Source: Photobacterium halotolerans DSM 18316
Lineage (GTDB): Bacteria > Pseudomonadota > Gammaproteobacteria > Enterobacterales > Vibrionaceae
DNA length: 64,000 nucleotides
Direction of reading: 5' to 3'
NCBI RefSeq assembly: GCF_000425165.1
Contig: NZ_AULG01000016.1
Span: 1 to 64,000, forward strand
Positions 27,293-36,760 of the stretch are shown in pieces; the first letter of the stretch is position 1; the number at the start of each line of letters is the position of its first letter. The position numbers and the translations under genes are program-made. The notes under the pieces were generated by a model, which saw only the letters and a list, made by a program, of their open reading frames with translations, ran no database searches and had not been told where the DNA came from.

Positions 27293-28132
27293 TTACTGCT
27301 GATAAATGGCCAGTGCATCCGACACGCTGGCGTTGTTGTGGATCATCGCCATGAAGGCCTGCACGATACGGCTCGGGTTGGGGTGCTGGTAAATATTCCG
27401 GCCATACACCATGCCCAATGCGCCCTGATCCAGCAGTTGACGCGCCTTGCTGAAGACCACTTCGACATCTTCTTTACCGCCGCCACGGACCAGCACAGGA
27501 CAACGCGCCGCTTCGACCACGCGGTGGAATTCCGACGCATCAGCCGTTGGATCAGCTTTGATGATGTCTGCGCCCATTTCGCGGGCCAGACGCACCAGGG
27601 TCACTATCTTTTCCGCATCACCGTCTACCGCATAGGCTTTTCCGGAACTGGCCGGCTGCATCACCAGCGGTTCAATCATCAGCGGCATACCGTATTTGTC
27701 GCAGTCGTTTTTCACTTTGCTGATATTGACCACACACTGACGGAACAGATCCGGCTCATCGGGCAGCATAAACAGGTTGACCACTACGCAAGCTGCGTCC
27801 ATCTGCAGCGCCTGCAGTACCGGCTCCTGATCATTTTGCATCACAGCCCACATATGGCGGTGGCGAATGGTGTTGTACGGATTGCCCATATCCAGCCGCA
27901 TCACCAGAGCCGGTTTGTCTTTGCCGTCAACGTTTTGCAGCAGGTCGCTCTGACCATAGTTCATCTGAATCGCATCGGGTCTGGCTTCCACCAGCTGGCT
28001 GACGACCGAGTCCATGTTTTCCAGGCCATCGAGAAAAGACGGCTCGTTACACACACCGTGATCCAGTGCCACGTCCAGACAACGGCCGTTGTTAAACAGC
28101 CGGTTCATCCTTACTTTCTTACTGATATACAT
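27293..28132 (-). CDS. class I (DhnA/LsrF-type) aldolase
   Basis: A 279-residue TIM-barrel protein of the DeoC/LacD/DhnA group (COG1830 type). The Schiff-base Lys is most likely that in GADIIKADPTAD near residue 192. The preceding MIEPLVM and the phosphate-binding strand-end motifs CPVLVRGGGKEDVE and GMVYGRNIYQHPNP are characteristic. The start at 28132 is fixed by AGGAGG; the upstream ATG-like extension to 28198 lies inside the GlpD-like gene, which overlaps it by 14 bases. It would cleave a keto-polyol phosphate, giving a triose phosphate or an aldehyde that the downstream dehydrogenases could use. Confidence 0.82.
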   Translation of the reverse strand: MYISKKVRMNRLFNNGRCLDVALDHGVCNEPSFLDGLENMDSVVSQLVEARPDAIQMNYGQSDLLQNVDGKDKPALVMRLDMGNPYNTIRHRHMWAVMQNDQEPVLQALQMDAACVVVNLFMLPDEPDLFRQCVVNISKVKNDCDKYGMPLMIEPLVMQPASSGKAYAVDGDAEKIVTLVRLAREMGADIIKADPTADASEFHRVVEAARCPVLVRGGGKEDVEVVFSKARQLLDQGALGMVYGRNIYQHPNPSRIVQAFMAMIHNNASVSDALAIYQQ

Positions 28133-29870
28133 AGTTTCCTCCTGAAAAAGATGTGGTCCAGATTTGCTCAACCTGTTCAGTGCTGACGGCCAGACCATGA
28201 TGTAGCTGTAACTGACGACAACTTTCTGCCAGATCCTGTTTTGTTTGCTGTTCGTTCCAGCCCAGCGTCGCGGCCACCAGCTCAGTGACTTCAGCCAGTA
28301 CCTGATTGTTTATCTGTCCTGCAATTGCCATCGAAGTGCGGCGCTGCAGCAGATCCAGCGTGCGGCACACCGCCTCGTGTTCAGTCAGGTACATCAGCTC
28401 GCGCCTTGTGTACGCCGGCAGGCTGGTCAGCACCGTATCCTCACCGGCGGCCAGGTAGGCCATCACCGTCAGGCACTGAGTGCCGTAACGTTGCAGCAAC
28501 ACCTCTGCTCTGGCTTCACTCAGGCCGTATTGGGCATGAGCCGCTTTGGTAAAAGCTTTGCGTTCGATATCTGTCCCAGGGAAATCCCTGCCGCCGCCGA
28601 TGGACCGGTCGGTTGTAGAAACCCGGCGGGGGAGCGCCATGTCCGATAAAATCTGATCGGCCACTTCTTCCCCGAAGGCGCGAAATGTCGTCCATTTGCC
28701 GCCGATCAGAGAATACAGACGCACCTGACCGTCTTCCGTCCTGTCCACCCGCAGTGCATGACTGCGCGGGATCTGCCCTGTGGTCGAGGTTTTCACCGAC
28801 GGCAACGGGCGTACGCCGCTGAACTGATACACTATGTCTTCCCGCTCAATCACCAGTGCCGGAAACACGGCTTTCAGTGAGTCGAGCATGTAGTCAATTT
28901 CATCATCGGTACAGGTCACGGCATCCAGATCTGCCACCGGAATGTCTGTCGAGCCGATCAGTACGTTGCCGTAGTAGGGAAACAGAATGCACACCCGCCC
29001 TTCCGGGTTCTCGTAAAACACCATGTGCCCGTCCAGCTCGGCCAGTAACTCAGGGTGGCGGACAATAATGTGCGAGCCTTTGGTGCCCTGCAGATAGCCC
29101 GAGGCCAGTCCCAGACGATCATTGGTCTGATCAACCCAGGCCCCGGTGGCGTTGACCAGTTTGTCTGCGCTGATCGTGCTGGTCTCCCCTGTTAAGGTGT
29201 CACGCAGGGTAAAACGCTGACCATCACGGCCCAGCAGCTCGGTATAGTTACAGGCCAGGCTGTCGCTTTGCTCGCCCGTGTCGCTCAGCACCTCCATTGC
29301 CAGACGCTCAGGGGCACTGATCCAGGCATCGTAGTAATCGGCGCTGCAGGCCACAGCGGGATCGAACTGTGGCCAGCGCGCTGCCGTTTCAGACTGCGAA
29401 AAGAAACGGTGTTTGGGCAGGCGCTGATCACGCCGGGTGAAAAAGTCGTAGAACCACAGCCCCAGTTTAATCACCAGCGCCCCGCGGCGACTGGGTTTGT
29501 CCATCAGTCCGGTGAAGTTAAACAGCGCATAAAACAGCCCGGACCAGCGAGAAAAGATCGGAATCGTAGTAACCAGCGGCTGCACATAATGCGGCGCATT
29601 GGCCAGCAAACGGTTCCGCTCTGCCAGCGATTCCCTGACCAGGGCAAACTCACCGTTTTCCAGATACCGCAGGCCACCGTGAATCATCCGTGACAGCGCG
29701 GCGCTGGCTTTACTGCAGAAATCTTCTTTCTCCACCAGCAAGACTTTCACCCCCTGCAAAGACAACTCCCGGTACACACTGATACCGTTGATGCCGCCAC
29801 CGACTATCAGCACATCGAAATGTGCATCCCGGGGTAATCGTTCCCGCCTTTGTTTTCCATCGCCTGCCAT
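28119..29870 (-). CDS. GlpD-like FAD-dependent (polyol phosphate) dehydrogenase
   Basis: A 583-residue flavoprotein with the FAD-binding motif DVLIVGGGINGISVYRE at about residues 19-35, SRMIHGGLRYLE near 60, and the C-terminal DAO_C region with the RYGTQ segment. The overall plan matches glycerol-3-phosphate dehydrogenase and its paralogue EryB (erythritol phosphate dehydrogenase). Set in a polyol locus next to a kinase, it more likely oxidises the phosphorylated polyol and passes electrons to quinone. It is membrane-peripheral by family. The ATG at 29870 follows GGGGAG. It overlaps the aldolase start, so the two are translationally coupled. Confidence 0.85.
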   Translation of the reverse strand: MAGDGKQRRERLPRDAHFDVLIVGGGINGISVYRELSLQGVKVLLVEKEDFCSKASAALSRMIHGGLRYLENGEFALVRESLAERNRLLANAPHYVQPLVTTIPIFSRWSGLFYALFNFTGLMDKPSRRGALVIKLGLWFYDFFTRRDQRLPKHRFFSQSETAARWPQFDPAVACSADYYDAWISAPERLAMEVLSDTGEQSDSLACNYTELLGRDGQRFTLRDTLTGETSTISADKLVNATGAWVDQTNDRLGLASGYLQGTKGSHIIVRHPELLAELDGHMVFYENPEGRVCILFPYYGNVLIGSTDIPVADLDAVTCTDDEIDYMLDSLKAVFPALVIEREDIVYQFSGVRPLPSVKTSTTGQIPRSHALRVDRTEDGQVRLYSLIGGKWTTFRAFGEEVADQILSDMALPRRVSTTDRSIGGGRDFPGTDIERKAFTKAAHAQYGLSEARAEVLLQRYGTQCLTVMAYLAAGEDTVLTSLPAYTRRELMYLTEHEAVCRTLDLLQRRTSMAIAGQINNQVLAEVTELVAATLGWNEQQTKQDLAESCRQLQLHHGLAVSTEQVEQIWTTSFSGGNYVYQ

Positions 29871-29911
29871 ACTGCTCCCCTTATCGATTCTTATTGTGGG
29901 TGGGAATCACC

Positions 29912-30898
29912 TCAGTCAGTCTGCAACTGGCTGAGCGACTGGGCCACCAGCGTGCTGATGGTATCCACATCCGTCGCGGCCAGATTCACCTCTCCGGCCC
30001 GCGCATTCTCAGCCGCCTGGCTTGGATTGCGGGCACCGCACAAGGCATAGGTAATGCCCGGCTGCGACAAGGTCCAGGCAATCACCAGCTGGGCGACCGA
30101 GATGCCGTAGTCTTTAGCCAGCGGCGTGACCGACTGGCAGAACTGCTGCACTATCTGGCGGTTGGGCTGGGAAAACAAAGGATTCGACAACCGCTGATCA
30201 TCGCCGTCAAACGTGCGGTCGGCGGAGATTTTTCCGCTCAGCAGCCCCAGTGCCAGCGAGGAATAACTCAGGCAGGACACACCGGTGGCGCGGGTATGCG
30301 GCAACAGGCTCTGCTCAAGCTCACGTTCTATCATGTTGTACTTTTCCTGCACCGCATCGACAGTGCCGAAGCGCTGATACTGCTTCAGATCGTCCAGGCT
30401 GATATTGCTAACGCCAATTGCGCGGATCTTGCCCTGCTGTTTCAGATCCATCAGGGTCGCCATGGTTTCTTCAATCGGTGTGGTCGGGTCCTGCCAGTGG
30501 GTGATGTAGAGATCGATATAATCCGTGCCCAGGCGGCGCAGACTTTGCTCCAGTTCATACTGAATGGCATCGCGGCCAAGATATCGGTGCACCGGCTTGC
30601 CTTCTTCATCGAAGAAATGGTTGCCTTGCTGGGTGTGCCAGACCAGGCCGCATTTGGTGGCCAGTACCACTTTATCGCGCTGGCCCTTGATGGCTTTGCC
30701 GACCAGCTCTTCCGAGCGGCCCAGTCCGTATGCCGGGGCGGTGTCAATCAGCGAGACACCGCAAGTGATCGATTCCTGAATAGCGGCAACGGCATCCTTT
30801 TCATTGGTGCCGCCCCACATCCAGCCACCCATGGCCCAGGTGCCCAGGCCAATCACGGAGGCATCAATACCTGAAAAACCTAGCTGTCTTTTGTTCAT
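29912..30898 (-). CDS. aldo/keto reductase
   Basis: A 328-residue NADPH-dependent oxidoreductase of the aldo/keto reductase superfamily. The catalytic Asp is in LIDTAPAYGLGRSE, Tyr55-equivalent in the same segment, Lys in VVLATKCGLVW and His in DLYITHWQDP. The NADP-binding C-terminus includes ALCGARNPSQAAEN. The start at 30898 gives a GAGGG ribosome binding site at six-base spacing (the ATG at 30904 is too close). It may reduce an aldose or an aldehyde in the polyol pathway, or interconvert the imported sugar and its polyol. Confidence 0.87.
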   Translation of the reverse strand: MNKRQLGFSGIDASVIGLGTWAMGGWMWGGTNEKDAVAAIQESITCGVSLIDTAPAYGLGRSEELVGKAIKGQRDKVVLATKCGLVWHTQQGNHFFDEEGKPVHRYLGRDAIQYELEQSLRRLGTDYIDLYITHWQDPTTPIEETMATLMDLKQQGKIRAIGVSNISLDDLKQYQRFGTVDAVQEKYNMIERELEQSLLPHTRATGVSCLSYSSLALGLLSGKISADRTFDGDDQRLSNPLFSQPNRQIVQQFCQSVTPLAKDYGISVAQLVIAWTLSQPGITYALCGARNPSQAAENARAGEVNLAATDVDTISTLVAQSLSQLQTD

Positions 30899-30933
30899 GG
30901 TCATCCCTCTCAAGTTAACAATTCTTCTGTGTT

Positions 30934-31893
30934 TCAATATGCATCGAGCACACCCTGGGCGGTCGATTCATCGGTGATCAAGGTGTTGAGAAAACCGCCG
31001 CGCAGCGCAGCCGCAATCGGCATCACTTTTTCAGCCCCGGCTGCAACGCCGATACTGACCGGGATCTGGCGCATTTCCGCCAGTGACAGGCCAACCAGCT
31101 TGTCGTTCAGCGCCGGAATGCAGGCCGAGCCGGACTGGTCATACAGATGCGCAAAGACTTCCCCTTTGCACTGGCTCTCTGCCACCAGGGCTTTTTCGCC
31201 GTTGATCCAGTGACGCAGGTCGAAATAGCTTTCATCGCCTTTCGCCACCGCGCCGATACCTGCCAGTGCGATGTCGGCGTGCCGGGCCATATCCAGCACT
31301 TCCTTGGTGGCCCGCATGTTGATCAGCATGTCACGGTCCGACTGCGTATCTGCAAACAAGGGCGCATGCAGCTGCATCGAACGGCCCCCCAGCTTTTCTG
31401 CCAGTGCCGAGGCCAGATAGTTCACATCGGTAAAATGCGTGCCCTGCACCCCGCCGGTGGCCGGTACCACAGTCACGTTCATGCCTTTGACCGGCTTCAT
31501 CACTTCCACAATAGTTGCCAGTGCCTTGCCGCCACTGATGCAGATGACATCATTCTTACGCAGGGTGTCCTGCAGAAATTCCGCCGCCACTTCCGCAATC
31601 TGCGTAAACCCAACGACAGGATCATCGGCATAAGACGGACAAAGTACCGCTTTAGGCAGACCCGTACGTGCCATCAGCTGTTTTTCCAGCTCCATGACCC
31701 CCATGTGCGGAATATTGAGGATAATTTCGACCAGCCCCTCTTCCCGCGCCTGGCGGATAATGCGGTTCACCTTGGCCGGCGACAGATCCAGGCTTTTCGA
31801 GATCTCCGCCTGGCTGCGATTCTCCTTGTAATGCGAGAACAGCACCTTGCTCACCAGGCGGGAGACATCCAGGCTTTTCGTTGTGGTTTGCAT
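30934..31893 (-). CDS. SorC/DeoR-type sugar-binding transcriptional regulator
   Basis: A 319-residue regulator. The N-terminal helix-turn-helix spans about residues 20-55 (NRSQAEISKSLDLSPAKVNRII), and the C-terminal sugar-phosphate-binding domain contains GGKALATIVEV, DIALAGIGAV and IGVAAGAEKVMPIAAALRGG, all typical of the SorC family (SorC, DeoR-like CggR, EryD). It lies inside the locus between the permease and reductase genes, so it is probably the local regulator, sensing a phosphorylated intermediate. The start ATG at 31893 is preceded by GAGAGGG about 10 bases upstream. Confidence 0.88.
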   Translation of the reverse strand: MQTTTKSLDVSRLVSKVLFSHYKENRSQAEISKSLDLSPAKVNRIIRQAREEGLVEIILNIPHMGVMELEKQLMARTGLPKAVLCPSYADDPVVGFTQIAEVAAEFLQDTLRKNDVICISGGKALATIVEVMKPVKGMNVTVVPATGGVQGTHFTDVNYLASALAEKLGGRSMQLHAPLFADTQSDRDMLINMRATKEVLDMARHADIALAGIGAVAKGDESYFDLRHWINGEKALVAESQCKGEVFAHLYDQSGSACIPALNDKLVGLSLAEMRQIPVSIGVAAGAEKVMPIAAALRGGFLNTLITDESTAQGVLDAY

Positions 31894-31906
31894 AGGTTCA
31901 GCCCTC

Positions 31907-32926
31907 TCAGGATTTGGCTTTCGACTTCTGGTGCAAATGGTGGTCCGCCGCCACAGCCGCCAGCAGGATCAGTCCTTTAATGAACTCCTGCCAGTACACA
32001 GACACATCGAGCAGAATCAGTGAACTGGACACCACACTCAGCAGCGCTATCCCCAGAATGGCCCCGAAGATGGTGCCTTCGCCGCCTTTGAGGCTCGCGC
32101 CGCCGATCACCGCTGCAGCGATGATGTTGAGTTCCAGCCCGACCCCGAAGTTGGGCGTTGCCGCACCGAATTTCGACATATAGATGATCCCGGCCAGACC
32201 GCAGAGCGCGGAGGACAGCACAGTGACGTACAGCTTCACCTTGTTGGTATTGACGCCCGAGTACTGCGCGGCTTTCTCGTTACTGCCGGTGTAGAAAATC
32301 TTGCGGAACGCTTTGGCATTACGCAGCAGGAAGTCGCTGATAATGATCACCACAAAGAAAATGATGATAGAGAACGGCACCCCGAACAGGGTTCCCTGAC
32401 CGACAAACTTAAATTCAGGCGGCAGAGTGAACAGCGAAATGGGTGTGCCCTGGGTGATGATCATGCTGGCCCCCCGCGCCAGCCCCATAAAGGCCAGGGT
32501 GACAATAAAGTGGTGCAGGCCCAGCCGCGTGACGCACAGCCCCATCAGCCAGCCGATGAAACCACTGAAGCCAATCGAGGCCAGGCTGGCCAGCCAGGGG
32601 TTCATGCCCAGCATGAAGAGCTTGGCGGCGAACACCATGGCCAGACACATCACCGCGCCGACCGACAGGTCAATCCCGCCGACAATCAACAGCATGGTCA
32701 TGCCAACCACCACAATGCCTTCGGTGGAAAACGACAGCAGCATGGCTTTCATATTGGCCCAGGTCAGGAAATACGGTGAGGCAAAGCTCATGCCGATAAA
32801 CATCGCCACTATGATGAGGATCAGCGTGAATTCCCGCATCTGACTGACGCGCACCAGCGCATCACGGAAGGAGCGTTTTTTACCGGTAACCGAAGTGCCG
32901 GGTGTAGATACATGTTCAATAGTCAT
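31907..32926 (-). CDS. ABC sugar transporter permease (ribose type)
   Basis: A 339-residue inner-membrane permease of the CUT2 family (RbsC-like), with about eight to ten hydrophobic segments. The loop GLHHFIVTLAFMGLARG and the EAA-like region ELNIIAAAVIGGASLKGGEGT, the contact with the ATPase, are diagnostic. The start is ATG 32926, with AGGAG nine bases upstream; the ATG at 32944 would overlap the ATPase stop. Only one permease gene is present, as expected for a homodimeric CUT2 permease. The C-terminal ~12 residues (HHLHQKSKAKS) are cytoplasmic. Confidence 0.9.
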   Translation of the reverse strand: MTIEHVSTPGTSVTGKKRSFRDALVRVSQMREFTLILIIVAMFIGMSFASPYFLTWANMKAMLLSFSTEGIVVVGMTMLLIVGGIDLSVGAVMCLAMVFAAKLFMLGMNPWLASLASIGFSGFIGWLMGLCVTRLGLHHFIVTLAFMGLARGASMIITQGTPISLFTLPPEFKFVGQGTLFGVPFSIIIFFVVIIISDFLLRNAKAFRKIFYTGSNEKAAQYSGVNTNKVKLYVTVLSSALCGLAGIIYMSKFGAATPNFGVGLELNIIAAAVIGGASLKGGEGTIFGAILGIALLSVVSSSLILLDVSVYWQEFIKGLILLAAVAADHHLHQKSKAKS

Positions 32927-32943
32927 TATTATGTTCTCCTGCA

Positions 32944-34479
32944 TTACGCCTGTACGGCTGCCTGCGTCAGTTCCGCGGAACCGGACGCAAGGTGCATGAT
33001 ATTCTGCTCAGTAATATGATCCCCGGTCAGCAGCCCCATCTGACGCGACTCGCGCATCACCATGACCCTGTCACTCAGGCCGATGACTTCCGGTAATTCC
33101 GAAGAGATGACAATGATGCCGACACCTGTGTTTGCCAGATCGCGGATCAGTTTGTGAATTTCAGATTTTGCCCCTACGTCGATGCCCCGGGTCGGCTCAT
33201 CAAGAATGATGAGCTTAGGGTTCACCGACAGGATTTTGGCCAGAGCGACTTTCTGCTGGTTACCCCCGCTGAGCGACGACACCTTATGATGCAGGCTGCC
33301 GCTTTTCAGGTTCAGTCTGTCGGTCAGGGTCTGGGTTTGATCAAATTCCTTGTCTTTGCTGATCAGACCGTGCTCAGACACCAGTTCCAGCTTGAGCGCA
33401 GAGACATTAACGGCAATGGATAAATCCAGAAATAACCCTTCTTCTTTACGGTCTTCCGAGAGATAGACAATGCCTTTGTCTATCGCATCGCGATAACAGT
33501 TAATGGTGATCGGCTGGCCGTTGAATCTCAGCTGGCCGCGCTGTTTGGTGTGCAGGCCGCACAGGCCCTTCACCATTTCAGAGCGCCCGGCGCCAATCAG
33601 ACCGGCGACGCCAAAGATTTCACCCTGATACACCTTAAAATCAATGTCGTTAAATCTCTGCCCGTCTGACAGGCCTTCAACGTCGAGGATCACCGGATTA
33701 TTCTCGACCTGACCCTGGCATTTCGGCGGATACAGGTTGGCAATTTCACGCCCGACCAGGCTCTGAACAATCGCCTGTGGTGTGGTGTCCTCTATCCGTT
33801 TGGTATGTATGTAATGACCGTCACGGAATACGCTGACCCGGTCGCACTGCTCAAAAATCTCCGCCATGCGGTGACTGATATAAATGATGCTGATCCCCCG
33901 TGCTTTCAGTGTCTGCATAATGGCAAAGAGGATGTCGGTTTCCTGATCCGTCAGCGCTGCGGTCGGCTCATCCAGGATCAGAATTTTGCAGTCCAGCACC
34001 AGGGCTTTGGCAATTTCCACCAGTTGCTGATTAGAGATAGTCAGATCAGACACTTTCTGCCGCGGGTCGATATCGGCCAGCTGACTGACCACCTCATAAG
34101 CTTCGCGATACAGGGTTTTGTAATCCACCAGCCAGCCAGCCGAGCTGTTGATTTTCGCCATCATGATGTTTTCAGCCACTGACACATCTGAGCAGAGCGC
34201 GATTTCCTGATGGACAAATCCGATGCCCAGCTTCTGTGCTTCTAACGGACTGCTGACCACCACTTTTTCGCCATTGATAAACATTTCCCCGCTGTCAGGC
34301 TGGTGTATGCCGTCGATGATTTTCATCAGCGTAGACTTGCCGGCCCCGTTTTCACCGGCAATGGCATGCACTTCACCGGGCAGCAAATCGAAGCGGATAT
34401 TATTCAGCGCGGTTGTCGAACCAAACGTTTTGGTCACATTTCGGATCTCAAGCACTGGCGTTGTGTTGGACGTTTCCAC
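32944..34479 (-). CDS. ABC sugar transporter ATP-binding protein (two domains)
   Basis: A 511-residue RbsA-type tandem ATPase. The first domain has Walker A GENGAGKST at 42-50, a signature-like TISNQQLVEIAKAL, and Walker B ILILDEPTAAL. The second has a degenerate Walker A (GLIGAGRSE), an intact LSGGNQQKVALAKIL and LIILDEPTRGIDVG. One catalytic and one degenerate site is the usual CUT2 pattern. The start is GTG 34479, behind GGAGGAGAGAC. It is downstream of the binding-protein gene after a stem-loop, and one stop-start junction away from the permease. Confidence 0.92.
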   Translation of the reverse strand: METSNTTPVLEIRNVTKTFGSTTALNNIRFDLLPGEVHAIAGENGAGKSTLMKIIDGIHQPDSGEMFINGEKVVVSSPLEAQKLGIGFVHQEIALCSDVSVAENIMMAKINSSAGWLVDYKTLYREAYEVVSQLADIDPRQKVSDLTISNQQLVEIAKALVLDCKILILDEPTAALTDQETDILFAIMQTLKARGISIIYISHRMAEIFEQCDRVSVFRDGHYIHTKRIEDTTPQAIVQSLVGREIANLYPPKCQGQVENNPVILDVEGLSDGQRFNDIDFKVYQGEIFGVAGLIGAGRSEMVKGLCGLHTKQRGQLRFNGQPITINCYRDAIDKGIVYLSEDRKEEGLFLDLSIAVNVSALKLELVSEHGLISKDKEFDQTQTLTDRLNLKSGSLHHKVSSLSGGNQQKVALAKILSVNPKLIILDEPTRGIDVGAKSEIHKLIRDLANTGVGIIVISSELPEVIGLSDRVMVMRESRQMGLLTGDHITEQNIMHLASGSAELTQAAVQA

Positions 34480-34509
34480 CGTCTCTCCTCCATGAGTATG
34501 CTGAGGGAA

Positions 34510-34530
34510 GAGGCCCGGCTACCGGGCCTC
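34510..34530 (-). terminator. intercistronic stem-loop after the binding protein gene
   Basis: GAGGCCCGG / CCGGGCCTC with a three-base loop, without a T-tract. Such hairpins after binding-protein genes typically protect the upstream mRNA, so that more binding protein than ATPase is made. Confidence 0.65.
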
Positions 34531-34543
34531 AGCAGGGTCGGAC

Positions 34544-35599
34544 TTACTCGTTAATACCTTTAGTGCCGCGTTTCGCCAGGTACTTATCCCAGTAGAAATC
34601 ATCAGCATTGGCTTTGGTGACGATGGAGAAACCGTTGTCGACAAACGGCACGCTCATTGGGTTATACCCGGCACGGTCATGGTCGTTCATCGGATCGATC
34701 AGGCCAGGGTGCGCCGCCATATACAGCAGCATCATGCCCATATAACCCTGCATCCCCTGGTTCGGGTTCACCGCACCGAAGATTTCACCCTGTTTGATCA
34801 TGTCGAGGATCTTGGCGTTCACGTCGGCATTGAACACACGGATTTTACCGCCCAGCTCTTTGGCTGCCTGTGCCGCCCCCATGGCAGAGGTTGCTTCCGG
34901 CATGAACACTGCGCCCAGATTCGGGTGCGCCTGCGCTATGGTCATCAGAGAGTTATAGGCTTTGGTGGCATCGGTATTACTGGCCGCACGGGAAACCAGC
35001 TTCATGTCAGGCCATTTTGATTTCATACGGGCAATAAAGGCGCTCACGCGTCTGTCGTGGTTGTCCTGGCCCGGGTTCTCCAGCACTGCGTACTCACCTT
35101 TACCGCCCATGTCTTCCGCCACGGCATCGGCGGCGAACTTACCTTCCTGATAGTTATCAGAGGTAATAAAGGACACGCGCTTACTGTTCGGTGAATCCGC
35201 GGCAAAGGTCACAACAGGAATACCCATTTCTGCTGCCCGGTTAATAGGTTCAATAAAGGGATCCGGGTTCATGGGGTGCAGCAGGATCCCTGCCGGTTTC
35301 TTGGCCAGAATCTGCTCAAATGACGCAAGCTGTTTATTCACATCATATTCCGGCGTGCCGGTATAGACAGTTTTACAGCCCATTGAACGTGCTGCTTCTT
35401 TCATCATTTCATAGACAGGGAACCAGTACTCGACACCGGATACCATTACGTTCATGTAATAGGTTTCACCCGGCTTACACTTAAACGGCGTCGGCGCTTT
35501 GGTTTCAGCCATGGCTGGTGAGGTAGCGGATAGAATGGACAGTGCAACAGTGGCGGTAGCCATCTGAAGCGTTTTCTTCATGACACGTAACTTGCTCAT
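34544..35599 (-). CDS. periplasmic sugar-binding protein of the ABC importer
   Basis: A 351-residue binding protein of the ribose/galactose (PBP type I, CUT2) group. The signal peptide ends SPAMA near residue 31. Mature signatures include EQILAKKPAGILLHPMNPD, GIPVVTFAADSPNS and FITSDNYQEGKFAADAVAED. It delivers the substrate to the permease/ATPase encoded next. It is the first gene of the operon, with AGGAG before the ATG at 35599. The ligand (pentose, polyol or another small sugar) is not readable. Confidence 0.9.
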   Translation of the reverse strand: MSKLRVMKKTLQMATATVALSILSATSPAMAETKAPTPFKCKPGETYYMNVMVSGVEYWFPVYEMMKEAARSMGCKTVYTGTPEYDVNKQLASFEQILAKKPAGILLHPMNPDPFIEPINRAAEMGIPVVTFAADSPNSKRVSFITSDNYQEGKFAADAVAEDMGGKGEYAVLENPGQDNHDRRVSAFIARMKSKWPDMKLVSRAASNTDATKAYNSLMTIAQAHPNLGAVFMPEATSAMGAAQAAKELGGKIRVFNADVNAKILDMIKQGEIFGAVNPNQGMQGYMGMMLLYMAAHPGLIDPMNDHDRAGYNPMSVPFVDNGFSIVTKANADDFYWDKYLAKRGTKGINE

Positions 35600-35695
35600 C
35601 CCACTCTCCTTTGTTTGGGGGATTACGAACTTTCAACCTACTGCCACCAGCTTGTGATACCGCGACCAAGCTTCAGATTGAGAAATAAACCAGTG

Positions 35696-35820
35696 AATGA
35701 AATATTTTTGCTCTCCGTGAAAGATGTTTAATGGATGTTAAAGATATTTCATTTGAGTTAAATTTATGCACAAAATTCGATCACGTCAAATCAAATTGAT
35801 AACAAACGTCTCATTTTGTC
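35696..35820 (-). promoter_or_regulatory. promoter region of the sugar/polyol operon with paired motifs
   Basis: AATGAAATAT (35696-35705) and its exact inverse ATATTTCATT (35744-35753) are 38 bp apart; with flanks the pair extends to about 14 of 15 bases. GTCTCATTTT at 35808-35817 is the inverse of the motif before the Fe-dehydrogenase gene. These are candidate operators for the local SorC regulator. Confidence 0.4.
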
Positions 35821-36115
35821 GCAATAATCACGATTCCTGTCTAACTCTACCTTGACCTGTGAGGTGCAACATAACGCGCGTCTAATGGCTAACATGCTGA
35901 TAACTGGTCATTTATTAACAAAACTCACAATAAAAACAGTCGGATCAGTCCTGATCCACGACAAAAAAGTGATAGTGGTAAAGCGTGAAGCACCTCACTT
36001 TTTATTTTCATTCCACCGGATGTTCAGACCAAGTCATGTCACAAAACACTACCATCGCCTCAGCGAACTGATTACACTGACAATCGTTTTTGTTAACACA
36101 CATGTCAGGATGTAT

Positions 36116-36733
36116 ATGTTGGATTTCACCCTACTAAGCGCATTTATCCCTACTTTTTTCTTTGTTTCGATTACACCTGGTATGTGCATGACACTCGCCA
36201 TGACACTGGGGATGAGCATTGGTGTTAAACGCGCACTCTGGATGATGATGGGTGAACTGCTCGGTGTGGCCCTGGTCGCCATTGCGGCTGTAATGGGCGT
36301 TGCCACCGTCATGCTGAACTATCCTCAGCTTTTCAGTGCCCTCAAATGGGTGGGTGGTGCTTACCTGTTCTGGCTGGGCATCAACATGTGGCGTAACAGG
36401 GGTAAAATGTCACTGAACCTGGAAACGCCCACAGTGACACAACGCGGACAGCTCATTTCTCAGGGATTCATCACGGCCATTGCCAACCCTAAAGGGTGGG
36501 CCTTTATGATCTCCCTGCTGCCACCTTTCATTAACATTAATTTGCCAATGGCACCCCAAATGGCCGGGCTGCTGACTATCATTCTGATGACAGAGTTTGC
36601 TGCCTTACTGGTTTACGCCAATGGCGGCAAGAGCCTGCGTCTGTTCCTGAGCAGGGGGGACAACCTGCGTTATCTCAATCGCATTGCCGGGACTTTGATG
36701 ATGGGTGTGGGTGTCTGGCTGGCGCTGGGCTGA
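36116..36733 (+). CDS. LysE/RhtB-family exporter
   Basis: A 205-residue inner-membrane exporter with about six transmembrane segments. The family hallmarks are PTFFFVSITPGMCMTLAMTLG near the N-terminus, KWVGGAYLFWLGINMWR, and FITAIANPKGWAFM. The start is ATG 36116, with AGG seven bases upstream; the frame is open further upstream but that part is not family-like. Members export amino acids such as lysine, threonine or homoserine lactone. The specificity here is unknown. It is monocistronic with a terminator. Confidence 0.87.
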   Translation: MLDFTLLSAFIPTFFFVSITPGMCMTLAMTLGMSIGVKRALWMMMGELLGVALVAIAAVMGVATVMLNYPQLFSALKWVGGAYLFWLGINMWRNRGKMSLNLETPTVTQRGQLISQGFITAIANPKGWAFMISLLPPFININLPMAPQMAGLLTIILMTEFAALLVYANGGKSLRLFLSRGDNLRYLNRIAGTLMMGVGVWLALG

Positions 36734-36760
36734 ACCAGATAAAAGACGGGTATCAAGAAT

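Noticed and set aside
27263-28186. 307-residue plus-strand frame opposite the aldolase
   Set aside because: Antisense shadow; the minus-strand aldolase has the domains and a perfect AGGAGG.
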